The notes below the pieces were generated by a model. That model searched no databases and was not told the origin of the DNA. It saw only the letters and a list, made by a program, of their open reading frames with translations. This document shows positions 16,920 to 25,158 of a DNA stretch of 64,000 nucleotides, one piece after another. Position numbers and translations under genes: made by a program. This DNA comes from Pseudomonas putida. GTDB taxonomy: Bacteria; Pseudomonadota; Gammaproteobacteria; Pseudomonadales; Pseudomonadaceae. The DNA lies in the NCBI RefSeq assembly GCF_028682635.1, contig NZ_JANHLK010000024.1, positions 1 through 64,000 on the forward strand, in the 5' to 3' direction. Positions within the stretch are counted from its first letter, which is position 1. Each line of letters begins with the position of its first letter.

Positions 16920-19286
16920 ATGCCGACACATAAAAATAACGCAGCAAAGCCAAACCCTGATTCGCAACCGAACCTGATCAATCGTTACCTGTTCCCCGTC
17001 ACCATCGGCATCCTGCTGCTGGCGGTCGCGGGCATCGGCTGGTTCCTGTTCAGCAGCCAACCGGCCCCCGTGCCCCCTGCGCCGGTCAGCGCACCTGTCG
17101 CACAGCCCGCCAAACCACAACCGCAACCCATTGCCGTGGCACCGGCGAAAATGGTCGACGAACAACAATGCCAGGGCTGCCACAGCGCCCAGGTCAAGGA
17201 CTGGCAAGGTTCCCATCACCAATTGGCAATGCAGGAAGCCAACGCCGAGACCATGCTCGGCGACTTCAACAACGTCACTTTCAAAGCCGAAAATGAAACC
17301 ACCCGGTTCTCGCGCAAGGACGACGGATTCTGGGTCAACACCCCCGGCATCGATGGCAAGAACACCGATTTCAAGGTCGCCTACACCTTTGGCATCGCAC
17401 CGTTGCAGCAGTACCTGATCGAAGTCGGCGAAGGTCGCTTGCAAGCCCTGGGCATCGCCTGGGATACCGAGAAGCACCGCTGGTTTCATCTCTATCCGGG
17501 CCAGGGCGTGACCTTCAAGGACCCGCTGCACTGGAGCAAACCCAGCCAGAACGCCAACTTCATGTGCGTCGAGTGCCACACCACCGGTTACAAACGCAAT
17601 TTCGATGCCGCGAAAAACACCTTCGACGGCCAGTGGAACAGCCTCGGCGTCGGCTGCCAGGCCTGCCACGGCCCGGCCTCCAATCACCTGGAATGGACGG
17701 CGAAAAAGACCGACCTGATCCACGCAGGGTTCGCCGTCGACCTCAAGGACAAGAACGCCACCGTCGAAATCGAAACCTGCGCCCGCTGTCACTCGCGCCG
17801 CGCGCCGCTGGGCGATGGCTTCACCGTCGGCAAGCGCCTGATGGATGATTACCTGCCAAGCGCCCTGACCCGCGAGCTGTACGCCCTGGACGGCAAGATC
17901 AAGGACGAAGTGTTCGAGCACGGCTCCTTCGCCCAGAGCAAAATGTTCGACAAGGGGGTGCGTTGCAGCAACTGCCACAACCCCCACAGCAGCGAACTCA
18001 AGGCACCGGGTAACGGCGTCTGCCTGCAATGCCACAACACCGCCGGCAAGACACCGGTGGCAACCGTCGACGGCAAAGGCCTGCAAGCCAAGAACTACGA
18101 CTCCATCGAACATACCCGCCACACCATGGGCCAGCCGGGTTCGCAGTGCGTGGATTGCCATATGCCCGGCAAGTTCTACATGGGCAATGACTTTCGGCAT
18201 GACCACAGTTTCAGCATCCCCAACCCCGAGCGCGCGAAAAAACTCGGCACGCCGGACGCCTGCCTGACCTGCCACCAGGGCAAGGCCAGCGACAAGGTCA
18301 CCGAGCAGTTCAAGCTCTGGAACACCGCCAACGCCAGCGCCTTGCAAGCCCCACGCTACGATGAAAGCCTGTGGCTGATTCGCAACGGCCAGCCCGGCGC
18401 CGCGCAAGCCTTGTACGAGCAACTGCAACGCAGCAACCTGCCGGCGATCCAACGGGCGACGCTGTTGACGGAGTTGCCGCTGTACCCCAGTGAGCAGGCG
18501 CTGAAACTGGCGACCAAGGACCTGGCCAACCCGGCACCGCAAGTGCGCGAAAGCGCCATCCGTGCCATTAGCGCATTCCTGCCGCCGCCAGAGCGTGCGC
18601 CACTGTTGACGCCCCTGTTGAGCGACCCGGTGAAGGCCGTGCGCATCGCGGCGGCCCGCGATTTGCTCAGCGTCGCCCGCAATGGCCTGGGCAGCGCCCA
18701 GGGCAACTGGGAGTCTGCCATCGGCGAATACGAAGCCGTGCAAAAGAGCCTGGCCGAACGCGCCGAAGCCAACCTCAACCTGGCCATGCTGTATCAAGCC
18801 AGCGGCCGTAGCGGCGAGGTCGAAGGCTTGTTGCGCACATCACTGCAGCGCGACCCGGACTTCTACCCGGCGCTGGTGACCCTGGTGCAGTGGCTGGAGG
18901 CCAATGGTCGCAGCCAGGAAGCCCAGGCGCTGATGGCGCAAAGCCTGAAGGAACACCCGGATGCAGCACTGCTGCAACACACCCAGGGCTTGTCACTGGT
19001 GCGCGCCGGCAAAGCCGAACAGGCCATGCCGTTCCTGCGCAAGGCCGCGCAACTGGAGCCGCAGAGTGCGCAGTACGGCTACGTGCTGGCCGTGGCCCTG
19101 CATGACAGCGGCAAGGTCGATGCGGCGTGTGAGGAGCTGGAACGGCTGTTGAAAGTGCAGCCTGCCAACCGTAATGCCCGGCTGTCGTTGATCCAGTACT
19201 ACCTGGATAACGGCCAGGAACCCAAGGCCCAGGTGCTGTTGCAGGGCTGGAAGAAAATGAACATGGGAGATCCGGCGCTGAAGTGA
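16920..19286 (+). CDS. octaheme c-type cytochrome with HEAT and TPR repeats
   Basis: 788 residues. An N-terminal anchor helix (about 24-45) is followed by a Pro-rich linker, then a multiheme domain with eight CXXCH motifs: CQGCH (residues 84-88), CVECH (216-220), CQACH, CARCH, CSNCH, CLQCH, CVDCH and CLTCH (about residue 450). This resembles the cytochrome c554/doubled-CXXCH group. From about 520 come two HEAT-like repeats (NPAPQVRESAIRAISAF; DPVKAVRIAAARDLL) and then TPRs to the C-terminus. The protein should sit in the periplasm, tethered to the inner membrane. Maturation would need the cytochrome c (Ccm) system encoded elsewhere. Electron donor and acceptor are not evident. GGAAG at 16911 is the ribosome binding site. 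Confidence 0.88.
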   Translation: MPTHKNNAAKPNPDSQPNLINRYLFPVTIGILLLAVAGIGWFLFSSQPAPVPPAPVSAPVAQPAKPQPQPIAVAPAKMVDEQQCQGCHSAQVKDWQGSHHQLAMQEANAETMLGDFNNVTFKAENETTRFSRKDDGFWVNTPGIDGKNTDFKVAYTFGIAPLQQYLIEVGEGRLQALGIAWDTEKHRWFHLYPGQGVTFKDPLHWSKPSQNANFMCVECHTTGYKRNFDAAKNTFDGQWNSLGVGCQACHGPASNHLEWTAKKTDLIHAGFAVDLKDKNATVEIETCARCHSRRAPLGDGFTVGKRLMDDYLPSALTRELYALDGKIKDEVFEHGSFAQSKMFDKGVRCSNCHNPHSSELKAPGNGVCLQCHNTAGKTPVATVDGKGLQAKNYDSIEHTRHTMGQPGSQCVDCHMPGKFYMGNDFRHDHSFSIPNPERAKKLGTPDACLTCHQGKASDKVTEQFKLWNTANASALQAPRYDESLWLIRNGQPGAAQALYEQLQRSNLPAIQRATLLTELPLYPSEQALKLATKDLANPAPQVRESAIRAISAFLPPPERAPLLTPLLSDPVKAVRIAAARDLLSVARNGLGSAQGNWESAIGEYEAVQKSLAERAEANLNLAMLYQASGRSGEVEGLLRTSLQRDPDFYPALVTLVQWLEANGRSQEAQALMAQSLKEHPDAALLQHTQGLSLVRAGKAEQAMPFLRKAAQLEPQSAQYGYVLAVALHDSGKVDAACEELERLLKVQPANRNARLSLIQYYLDNGQEPKAQVLLQGWKKMNMGDPALK

Positions 19287-19303
19287 TTGGTGGCTGATCC
19301 CAA

Positions 19304-19405
19304 GGCCCCTTCGCGAGCAAGCCCGCTCCCACATTGGATCTGTTCGGGTCACAGATTTTGTGAACTCTGAAGATCAAATGTGGGAGCGGGCTTGCTCGCG
19401 AAAAC
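19304..19405. repeat. REP pair, GTGGGAGC class
   Basis: CTTCGCGAGCAAGCCCGCTC (19309-19328) and GAGCGGGCTTGCTCGCGAAA (19384-19403) flank a longer centre that itself contains a small palindrome, TCACA...TGTGA at about 19350-19362. Probably the transcript end of the octaheme gene. Confidence 0.9.
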
Positions 19406-19481
19406 GTCAGCCCTGCCAATGAACAACTTGACTCACCGCCGCCACTTCACGACGCGGCAGAACCGTGGCGCTCTCGGTTTT

Positions 19482-19506
19482 TTTCGCGAGCAAGCTCGCT
19501 CCTGCA
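19482..19506 (-). repeat. single REP
   Basis: TTCGCGAGCAAGCTCGCTCC followed by TGCAG, a lone REP about 80 bases after the pair at 19304-19405 and without an inverted partner. Confidence 0.75.
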
Positions 19507-19700
19507 GAGGCATATGACTATGAACCGATGCTAATCTTCGTAACAGATTCAGCCATATGTGAAAAAACCATATCAGAGAAATACCCCGCGCATTCACGTC
19601 ATGCTGGTTCTGATCCGCACAAATGAAATATTCCTGAGCCTGTTTTGTTTTCGCCACGGTTTCTACAGTGCATGGCATTGCAACCGTGGAAGCATTGATC
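19507..19700. other. intergenic region before the orphan ccoN
   Basis: About 190 AT-richer bases upstream of the oxidase gene. I looked for an ANR/FNR box (TTGAT-N4-ATCAA) and did not find one. GGAAGC at 19688-19693 precedes ATG 19701. Confidence 0.4.
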
Positions 19701-21128
19701 ATGAGCACAACAACTATCGGACAGGCTTATAACTACAAGGTGGTCCGCCAATTCATCGTGGCCACCGTGGTCTGGGGCGTCGTGGGGATGGCGATGGGCG
19801 TGTGGATCGCCTCGCAACTGGTGTGGCCGCAGATGAACCTGGACTTGCCCTGGACCACATTCGGGCGCTTGCGTCCGTTGCACACCAGCCTGGTGATTTT
19901 CGGTTTCGCCGGCAGCGCGCAATTCGCCGCCAGCTATTACGCCGTGCAGCGTACCTGCCAGGTGCGGCTGTTCTCGGACAAACTCGCCGCCTTCACGTTC
20001 TGGGGCTGGCAATCGGTGATTGTGGTGATGCTCATCACCTTGCCATTGGGCTACACCACCACCAAGGAATACGCCGAGATCGAATTCTCCGGCGCGGTGT
20101 GGATGACCCTGGTCTGGGTCGCCTACGCCATCGTGTTCTTCACCACCGTGGTGCAGCGCAAGACCCGGCACATCTACGTCGGCAACTGGTTCTTCGGCGC
20201 GTTCATCGTGGTGATTGCGATGCTGCACGTGGTCAATCACCTGTCGATCCCGGTGGACTGGTTCAAGTCCTACCCGGTGTATTCGGGGGCCACCGACGCC
20301 ATGGTCCAGTGGTGGTACGGGCACAACGCCGTGGGCTTTTTCCTCACCACCGGCTTCCTCGGGATGATGTATTACTTCGTGCCCAAGCAAGTGGGCCGGC
20401 CGGTGTATTCGTATCGTCTGTCGATCGTGCATTTCTGGGCGCTGATCACCCTGTACATCTGGGCCGGCCCTCACCATCTGCACTACACCGCGCTGCCGGA
20501 CTGGGCGCAGTCGCTGGGCATGGCCATGTCGCTGATCCTGCTGGCACCCAGCTGGGGCGGGATGATCAACGGCATGATGACCCTCTCGGGGGCCTGGCAT
20601 AAGTTGCGCAACGACCCGATCCTGCGTTTCCTGGTGCTGTCCCTGGCCTTCTACGGCATGTCGACCTTCGAAGGGCCGATGATGGCGATCAAGACGGTCA
20701 ACGCCCTCTCCCACTACACCGACTGGACCATCGGCCACGTGCACGCCGGTGCCCTCGGCTGGGTGGCGATGATCACCTTCGGCGCGACCTACCACATGGT
20801 GCCGAAAGTCTTCGGCCGCGCGCAGATGTTCAGCACACCGCTGATCAACCTGCACTTCTGGCTGGCGACCATCGGCACCGTGCTGTACATCGCCTCGATG
20901 TGGGTCAACGGCATCACCCAGGGCCTGATGTGGCGCGCGATCAACGACGACGGCACGCTGACCTATTCCTTCGTCGAGGCCTTGCAGGCCAGCCACCCGG
21001 GGTTCGTGGTGCGTTTTGCCGGGGGTGTGCTGTTCCTCACCGGCATGCTGGTGATGGCATACAACCTGTGGCGCACGGTGCGGGTGGCTGACGTGGCGAT
21101 GGCTGAACGTGAGGCGCAGATAGCCTGA
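19701..21128 (+). CDS. ccoN: orphan cbb3-type cytochrome oxidase subunit I
   Basis: 475-residue heme-copper oxidase subunit with about 12 membrane helices. Conserved histidines are visible in LRPLHTSLVIFGF (heme b), WWYGHNAVGFF (CuB), GPHHLHYT (CuB) and TIGHVHAGALGWVAM (hemes). The helix with YSYRLSIVHFWALITLYIW carries the cbb3-type tyrosine. No ccoO or ccoP gene accompanies it, only a small CcoQ-like gene, so it is an orphan CcoN of the kind that in P. aeruginosa (CcoN3, CcoN4) assembles with CcoO/CcoP made elsewhere. I chose ATG 19701 over GTG 19668 because homologues start shortly before this point and GGAAGC precedes it. Confidence 0.92.
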   Translation: MSTTTIGQAYNYKVVRQFIVATVVWGVVGMAMGVWIASQLVWPQMNLDLPWTTFGRLRPLHTSLVIFGFAGSAQFAASYYAVQRTCQVRLFSDKLAAFTFWGWQSVIVVMLITLPLGYTTTKEYAEIEFSGAVWMTLVWVAYAIVFFTTVVQRKTRHIYVGNWFFGAFIVVIAMLHVVNHLSIPVDWFKSYPVYSGATDAMVQWWYGHNAVGFFLTTGFLGMMYYFVPKQVGRPVYSYRLSIVHFWALITLYIWAGPHHLHYTALPDWAQSLGMAMSLILLAPSWGGMINGMMTLSGAWHKLRNDPILRFLVLSLAFYGMSTFEGPMMAIKTVNALSHYTDWTIGHVHAGALGWVAMITFGATYHMVPKVFGRAQMFSTPLINLHFWLATIGTVLYIASMWVNGITQGLMWRAINDDGTLTYSFVEALQASHPGFVVRFAGGVLFLTGMLVMAYNLWRTVRVADVAMAEREAQIA

Positions 21129-21349
21129 TGGCCGAGATCCTGTTGAATATCCTGGGGGTGGTGTTTGGGTGGGTCGCCATCGAGTACTGCCTGCGCCATC
21201 AGACGGCTGAAAGCCTGGACGATGCCAGTTTGATTCCGTTTGCCGATGATCCGGAGGTTGCGCGGCGGGTGGAAGCCGCGACGGGCAAGACCATCAATGC
21301 GGTGGCGCCGCAAGAGCCTCGAAAGGGTTGGGGAAATCTGGAGGTTTGA
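21128..21349 (+). CDS. CcoQ-like small membrane protein
   Basis: 73 residues, start codon overlapping the ccoN stop by one base (TGATG). One helix (residues about 5-22, LLNILGVVFGWVAIEYCL) is followed by a polar tail with SLIPFADDPEVARRVE, which resembles the LPFADD segment found in CcoQ subunits. CcoQ-type proteins help assemble or stabilise cbb3 oxidases. Its position right after an orphan ccoN suggests it is a dedicated partner of that isoform. The N-terminal helix is unlike typical CcoQ, so the name is by resemblance and context only. Confidence 0.72.
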   Translation: MAEILLNILGVVFGWVAIEYCLRHQTAESLDDASLIPFADDPEVARRVEAATGKTINAVAPQEPRKGWGNLEV

Positions 21350-21360
21350 GGTGAAGCTGA

Positions 21361-21437
21361 GGACGCCATCGCTGGCAAGCCAGCTCCTACAGGGACCGTA
21401 CAACCCGTGTAGGAGCTGGCTAGCCAGCCATCGCGGT
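21361..21437. repeat. REP pair, TGTAGGAGCTGGC class
   Basis: CGCTGGCAAGCCAGCTCCTA (21370-21389) and the inverted TAGGAGCTGGCTAGCCAGCC (21410-21429), between the convergent CcoQ-like gene and the hypothetical gene at 21444. Confidence 0.9.
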
Positions 21438-21443
21438 CTTGGA

Positions 21444-21938
21444 TCAGCCGCGTTCGCGAGGAATCAGGCTCTGCAACTGCTGGGCGAGGAAATTCCCGTC
21501 GAAGGCAAAGGTATCGGGGTCTTTCAAGCCATTGGTCTTGCGCCACTGCCAGCTCGTGGACGGCGGCAGGCAGACCAGCGATACGCTGCCATAACGCGCC
21601 GCGGTAAACCCCATCACCGCCAGTGAAATCTGACCGCCGACACCCATCACGTCGGGCACGAACTCCACCGGTTTGCCGGCGATCAGGATGCTCAGCTTTT
21701 CAGTCTTGAAGGTGGAGCTCTCCACCGGCACGCTCGGCCCCGACGCGACATACGCCTCGCGGCTGACCTCCAGCAAATGGGGCGCCTTGACCGGCTCCAG
21801 CCATTGCTGGATCTGGTCGAACAGCTCACCAATGCGCGCCGCCCACTCGCTCGATTGCGTCTCGAACAGCTGCTTCTTGTGCGCTTCGCTTTCTGCGTAG
21901 TGGCGAAGCATCTCACCCAGTTGCTGTACATCGTCCAT
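21444..21938 (-). CDS. hypothetical protein, 164 residues
   Basis: Starts at ATG 21938 with AGGAACACCGC as ribosome binding site and reads MDDVQQLGEMLRHYAESEAHKKQLFETQSSEW. The N-terminal 50 residues are helical and charged; the C-terminal half is beta-rich (KLSILIAGKPVEFVPDVMGVGGQISLAVMGF, GSVSLVCLPPSTSWQWRKTNG). It ends FLAQQLQSLIPRERG. No signal peptide or membrane helix is present. I do not recognise the family. It stands alone between the orphan oxidase genes (convergent) and a GNAT gene on the same strand that starts over 600 bases upstream. The codon usage looks native. Confidence 0.75.
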   Translation of the reverse strand: MDDVQQLGEMLRHYAESEAHKKQLFETQSSEWAARIGELFDQIQQWLEPVKAPHLLEVSREAYVASGPSVPVESSTFKTEKLSILIAGKPVEFVPDVMGVGGQISLAVMGFTAARYGSVSLVCLPPSTSWQWRKTNGLKDPDTFAFDGNFLAQQLQSLIPRERG

Positions 21939-22047
21939 TGCGGTGTTCCTATGGTTGGAGCAGTGCTGCGGACATTGAGCATGGCAGATGCGCGCCACCG
22001 ACGTACGACTAAACGTACGAGCGGTGGCGTTTACCCCTGGCGAGCGA

Positions 22048-22569
22048 TCAATCGGCTCCGGGCATGCGGCGCAGGCGCGCCATGCTCAAGGTATCGACGA
22101 AGGCACCGTCACGCACCGCATAGTCGCGAAACAGGCCTTCGTTTTCGAAACCGAACTTGCGGTACAGGCCGATGGCGGCTTCGTTGTCGGCATACACGCT
22201 CAGCTCGACCCGCCGCAGGTTCATCCAGTTGTCCGCGATATCCAGCGCCGCCGCCAACAGTGTCGAACCCACGCCCTTGCCCTGCCACGCAGGGGCTACG
22301 CCCATGCCGAAGTTGCCGACATGGCTGCGACGGATACGGGAAAACTGTTCCAGGGTGATGCTGCCGATAACCGTCCCTTGGTGCACGGCCACCAGTTGAA
22401 AAACCCGCTCGTTGTCCGTCGCCAGGCGTCTGTGCCAGGTTTCGGAGGACGGAAACGGCATTTGCAGCGTTTGACGGGCAACCAGCGGTTCGCGGTAAAG
22501 CGCGGTGATGCCTTCAACGTGGGAATCGTTGAGGCGTTCGAGGGTGATGACAGCGTCGGTGGCGGTCAT
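22048..22569 (-). CDS. GNAT-family N-acetyltransferase
   Basis: 173 residues from ATG 22569, preceded by AAGGATGAATCACCC. The GNAT fold is complete: motif A with GMGVAPAWQGKGVGSTLLAAALDIAD (acetyl-CoA pyrophosphate loop Q-G-K-G-V-G, about residues 95-115), then RRVELSVYADNEAAIGLYRKFGFENEGLFRDYAVRDGAFVDTLSMARLR, which closely follows the RimJ/L and PhnO-like small-molecule or protein acetyltransferases. It should transfer acetyl from acetyl-CoA to an amine; the substrate cannot be read from sequence. It lies alone next to the bacteriocin module, on the opposite strand. Confidence 0.88.
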   Translation of the reverse strand: MTATDAVITLERLNDSHVEGITALYREPLVARQTLQMPFPSSETWHRRLATDNERVFQLVAVHQGTVIGSITLEQFSRIRRSHVGNFGMGVAPAWQGKGVGSTLLAAALDIADNWMNLRRVELSVYADNEAAIGLYRKFGFENEGLFRDYAVRDGAFVDTLSMARLRRMPGAD

Positions 22570-22870
22570 GGGTGATTCATCCTTGAGACAGGCATGGCCA
22601 GTTACTCTATACCGCTTTGCACTGGGCGGGAATTTAAGAAGAGTACGCCAATTAGCAGTGCTGTAGCGGCAAAAAATCCGTGGTGGTATTCGTAGATTCA
22701 TTTTTAAAACAAACAACCTATGCTTATTGCGAATCTCCTCAAGAGACCAGAGCTCGTTACAAATGTATTAATTTACTACTTGCACGAGTACCAGGCAGCT
22801 GGATACTGAACCGTGCACCCACGTTATATTTTGCTTTATTGTTTTGATACCCCCTAACCAAGGAAAGGTT
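22570..22870. other. AT-rich region upstream of the bacteriocin gene
   Basis: About 300 bases, clearly more AT-rich than the surrounding genes, with no supportable ORF. It should hold the promoters of the GNAT gene and, on the other strand, the bacteriocin gene. I found no LexA-type CTGT-N8-ACAG operator. AGGAAAGG (22861-22868) is a strong ribosome binding site for the bacteriocin start at 22871. Confidence 0.45.
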
Positions 22871-24844
22871 ATGTTCAAACAATTAGATATTGGCCCCATT
22901 GTCATTACTCCCGATACAGAACAGGATTATTCAATCGATGGGTTTGGCGGTGGATATGGACCTCCACCCGTACCTGGATGGACAGCAAGTGTCCATGGAG
23001 AAATTATAAGAAGAACTGACAAACTACTCTTTGAGGGAAGCCAGGCAGCAAAAAATGAATATGAGGCAAGCGCAAACTCAACGATCCAAAAAAGTGTGGC
23101 GGAGCTTTCCGCAATTGCCGCTGAGGCGGCCATCAAGGATTCAACACCCAGTGGAAAACTGGCATTACAAATAACAGCAATCAAGGCGCTTATTGCGCAC
23201 AAGGCAAGAGATTACCAAGCCCAACTGGCTATCGCCCAATCGTACGACGGAGCGGATCCGACGACTGGATTCAGGATGCGCCCTGGAAATTGGCCACCCA
23301 TCGAATACTACATATTCGCGCAGGACTGGATTAAATCCTACAAGGCGGCATTGAGCGCTCGCCTATTGAATTCGGAAGCGAAAATCCTCAATGACCGTCT
23401 AACCGATATCGTTGCCGAATTGATGGCCGTTGAAGAGGCAGAACGGGCACGTCTCATTGCTGAGGCCGAAGCACAGCGCCTGGCGGCCGAAGCAGCGGAA
23501 CAGGCTCGTCTCGTTGCTGAGGCCGAAGCACAGCGCCTGGCGGCCGAAGCAGCGGAACAGGCTCGACTCACTGCTGAAGCAGAGGCGCAAAGACTCGCTG
23601 CCGAAGCTGCTGAACAGGCGCGAATTGCCGCACTGGCGGAAGCCAAGCGCATCGCTGAAGAACAAGCGCGGATTGCCGCTGAGGCAGAGGCTCAGCGGTT
23701 GGCAGCAGAACAGGCCCGTCAGCTAGAGGAGGCTATCCGTAGCGCCAATACGTTCCATGCATCTGGGCCACTTTCATCCACAGGCCCGGTTGTATTGACT
23801 TCGGCGGGAAACATAGCGGCCATAGAGACGGCACTTACCCTGCAGGCGGCCATCCGTTCCGCCATTGCTGCGTTGACCAGTTTTGTGGCCAGCACCGCTG
23901 CGGGTCTATTTGTTGGCGTTTCTGCATTGATCTATTCGCCCAAGCTGGCGAATGGGGAACTGCCCGGGCGTTACGCATTGAGTATTCCCCTCGCAGATCT
24001 GGCGCCTGATCAAGGGCAAGATCTGTCAGCAATTGCCGCCGCTGGTGGTAGCGTTGTTTTGCCCGTTCGTATCAGTTCGAAATCAACGGCGGAGGATCTG
24101 TCAGAAGTATTTGTCGCCTTGACCGATGGCGTGAGCGTTCCGGCAAACGTGCGGGTCGTGACTGCTACTTTTAACTCTGAGCAGAATGTCTACAGCGTCC
24201 AGACTACAGACACGCCACCGAGAACCTTGACGTGGACTCCCATCGTCAATCCAGGAAACAGCTCAACCACTTCGCCTGCTGAGTTGCCTGCTCCACCGGT
24301 TTACACTGGTGCATCGGTTACGCCTGTTGAGGGGAGGATTGACACCTTTCCAGCGGTTGCGGAAGCTGGCTTTGATGACTTCATCACCGTATTCCCGGCA
24401 GACTCGGGTCTACCACCGATTTATGTTGTGTTCAGGGATCCGCGGGAGGATGCAGGGGTTGCAACGGGTACTGGGCAAAACGTGTCGGGTGTGTGGTTAG
24501 AAACATCGTCGCAAGGTGAAGGAGTGCCAATTCCGACGCACATTGCCGATCAGTTGAGAGGTAGAGAATTCAGGAACTTCAGATCGTTTCGAGAACAGCT
24601 TTGGAAAACGGTGGCAAATGACCCGGAGCTAACGAAACAATTCCGGAGCAACAACATTTTCGAGATGAAGAGCGGTCGCGCACCGTTCGTTAAAAAAGGA
24701 GATAGAGTCGGAGGGCAAGTCAAATTTGAGCTTCATCATGTAACATACCTATCGAAAGAAGGAAAGGTTTTCGACGTCGATAACATTCGCATAGTCACTC
24801 CGAAGCTACACGGCCAGATACATAATGAGAAGAAATCAATATGA
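22871..24844 (+). CDS. S-type pyocin-like bacteriocin with colicin E9-type DNase
   Basis: 657 residues. The N-terminal ~180 residues include GGGYGPPPVPGW and are probably for receptor binding and uptake. An Ala/Glu-rich coiled coil follows (about 186-290) with 19-residue repeats, then a pyocin S-type domain (about 330-530). The C-terminal DNase (about 548-657) starts VPIPTHIADQLRGREFRNF and ends with the HNH/beta-beta-alpha metal site FELHH...N...H...H (H622, H623, N638, H647, H651), closely matching colicin E7/E9 DNases. The product should cut DNA of related strains after import. The immunity gene overlaps by four bases. Base composition is AT-richer than neighbours, suggesting acquisition. 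Confidence 0.93.
   Translation: MFKQLDIGPIVITPDTEQDYSIDGFGGGYGPPPVPGWTASVHGEIIRRTDKLLFEGSQAAKNEYEASANSTIQKSVAELSAIAAEAAIKDSTPSGKLALQITAIKALIAHKARDYQAQLAIAQSYDGADPTTGFRMRPGNWPPIEYYIFAQDWIKSYKAALSARLLNSEAKILNDRLTDIVAELMAVEEAERARLIAEAEAQRLAAEAAEQARLVAEAEAQRLAAEAAEQARLTAEAEAQRLAAEAAEQARIAALAEAKRIAEEQARIAAEAEAQRLAAEQARQLEEAIRSANTFHASGPLSSTGPVVLTSAGNIAAIETALTLQAAIRSAIAALTSFVASTAAGLFVGVSALIYSPKLANGELPGRYALSIPLADLAPDQGQDLSAIAAAGGSVVLPVRISSKSTAEDLSEVFVALTDGVSVPANVRVVTATFNSEQNVYSVQTTDTPPRTLTWTPIVNPGNSSTTSPAELPAPPVYTGASVTPVEGRIDTFPAVAEAGFDDFITVFPADSGLPPIYVVFRDPREDAGVATGTGQNVSGVWLETSSQGEGVPIPTHIADQLRGREFRNFRSFREQLWKTVANDPELTKQFRSNNIFEMKSGRAPFVKKGDRVGGQVKFELHHVTYLSKEGKVFDVDNIRIVTPKLHGQIHNEKKSI
23461..23631 (+). 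repeat. 57-bp tandem repeat in the bacteriocin coiled coil
   Basis: Three consecutive 57-base units (23461-23517, 23518-23574, 23575-23631). The first two differ only near their ends; the third is diverged at DNA level but keeps the 19-residue pattern AEAEAQRLAAEAAEQAR. Because 57 is a multiple of three, unit gain or loss would lengthen or shorten the coiled coil without breaking the frame. Confidence 0.88.
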
Positions 24845-25098
24845 GCATTAGAAAATTTGAAGAGCACACAGAAGCAGAGTTTCTGCTGTTTGTTAAAATG
24901 ATCTGTGAATCGACCTACAAAACGGAAAAAGAACAAGTGGCCGCGGTTTTGGAGTTCGAAGCTATCGCAGAGCATCCAGATGGGTCTGACTTGATTTACT
25001 ACGCCGCATCCGATGAAGAATCCACCCCGGAAGCTATTGTGGCTAAAGTAAAAGAATGGCGAGCCGCCAATGGCAAACCTGGCTTCAAAACGTCCTAG
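24841..25098 (+). CDS. colicin E9/Im9-type DNase immunity protein
   Basis: 85 residues, start overlapping the bacteriocin stop (ATGA). The sequence follows Im2/Im7/Im8/Im9 proteins throughout: YTEAEFL-like HTEAEFLLFVKMICE at the N-terminus, EHPDGSDLIYYAASDEE for the conserved helix III loop (SDLIYY contacts the DNase) and VKEWRAANGKPGFKTS at the C-terminus. It should bind the DNase domain and block it until export, protecting the producer. The strongly acidic surface expected of the family is evident. Expression is coupled to the bacteriocin; an additional constitutive promoter inside the bacteriocin gene would be usual but was not identified. Confidence 0.94.
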   Translation: MSIRKFEEHTEAEFLLFVKMICESTYKTEKEQVAAVLEFEAIAEHPDGSDLIYYAASDEESTPEAIVAKVKEWRAANGKPGFKTS

Positions 25099-25113
25099 TC
25101 AAAACCTGCCAAG

Positions 25114-25145
25114 CCCAGTCCCCAGGAAAAATCCCGGCGACTGGG
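25114..25145 (+). terminator. weak hairpin after the immunity gene
   Basis: CCCAGTC (25114-25120) pairs with GACTGGG (25139-25145), followed by TTATTCG. It lies between the convergent immunity gene and LysR-type gene and may end both transcripts. Confidence 0.4.
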
Positions 25146-25158
25146 TTATTCGCCTTGT

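Noticed and set aside
16740..18797. A 685-codon minus-strand frame opposite the octaheme cytochrome gene
   Set aside because: Antisense shadow of a gene with eight heme motifs; no domain, and its start lies in the middle of the cytochrome gene.
14099..19405. Repeated GTGGGAGC elements considered as CRISPR or transposon ends
   Set aside because: Inverted pairs, variable spacing and location at gene ends are those of REP elements; no target-site duplications or transposase seen.
19599..20996. A 465-codon minus-strand frame opposite ccoN
   Set aside because: Antisense shadow of a conserved oxidase; His/Gly-rich pattern is a codon-bias artefact.
22700..22870. LexA (SOS) operator before the bacteriocin gene
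   Set aside because: No CTGT-N8-ACAG-type sequence was found, although SOS or PrtN-type control is usual for such genes.
23461..23631. 57-bp repeats considered as a CRISPR array
   Set aside because: Units are directly adjacent with no spacers and are translated as a coiled coil.
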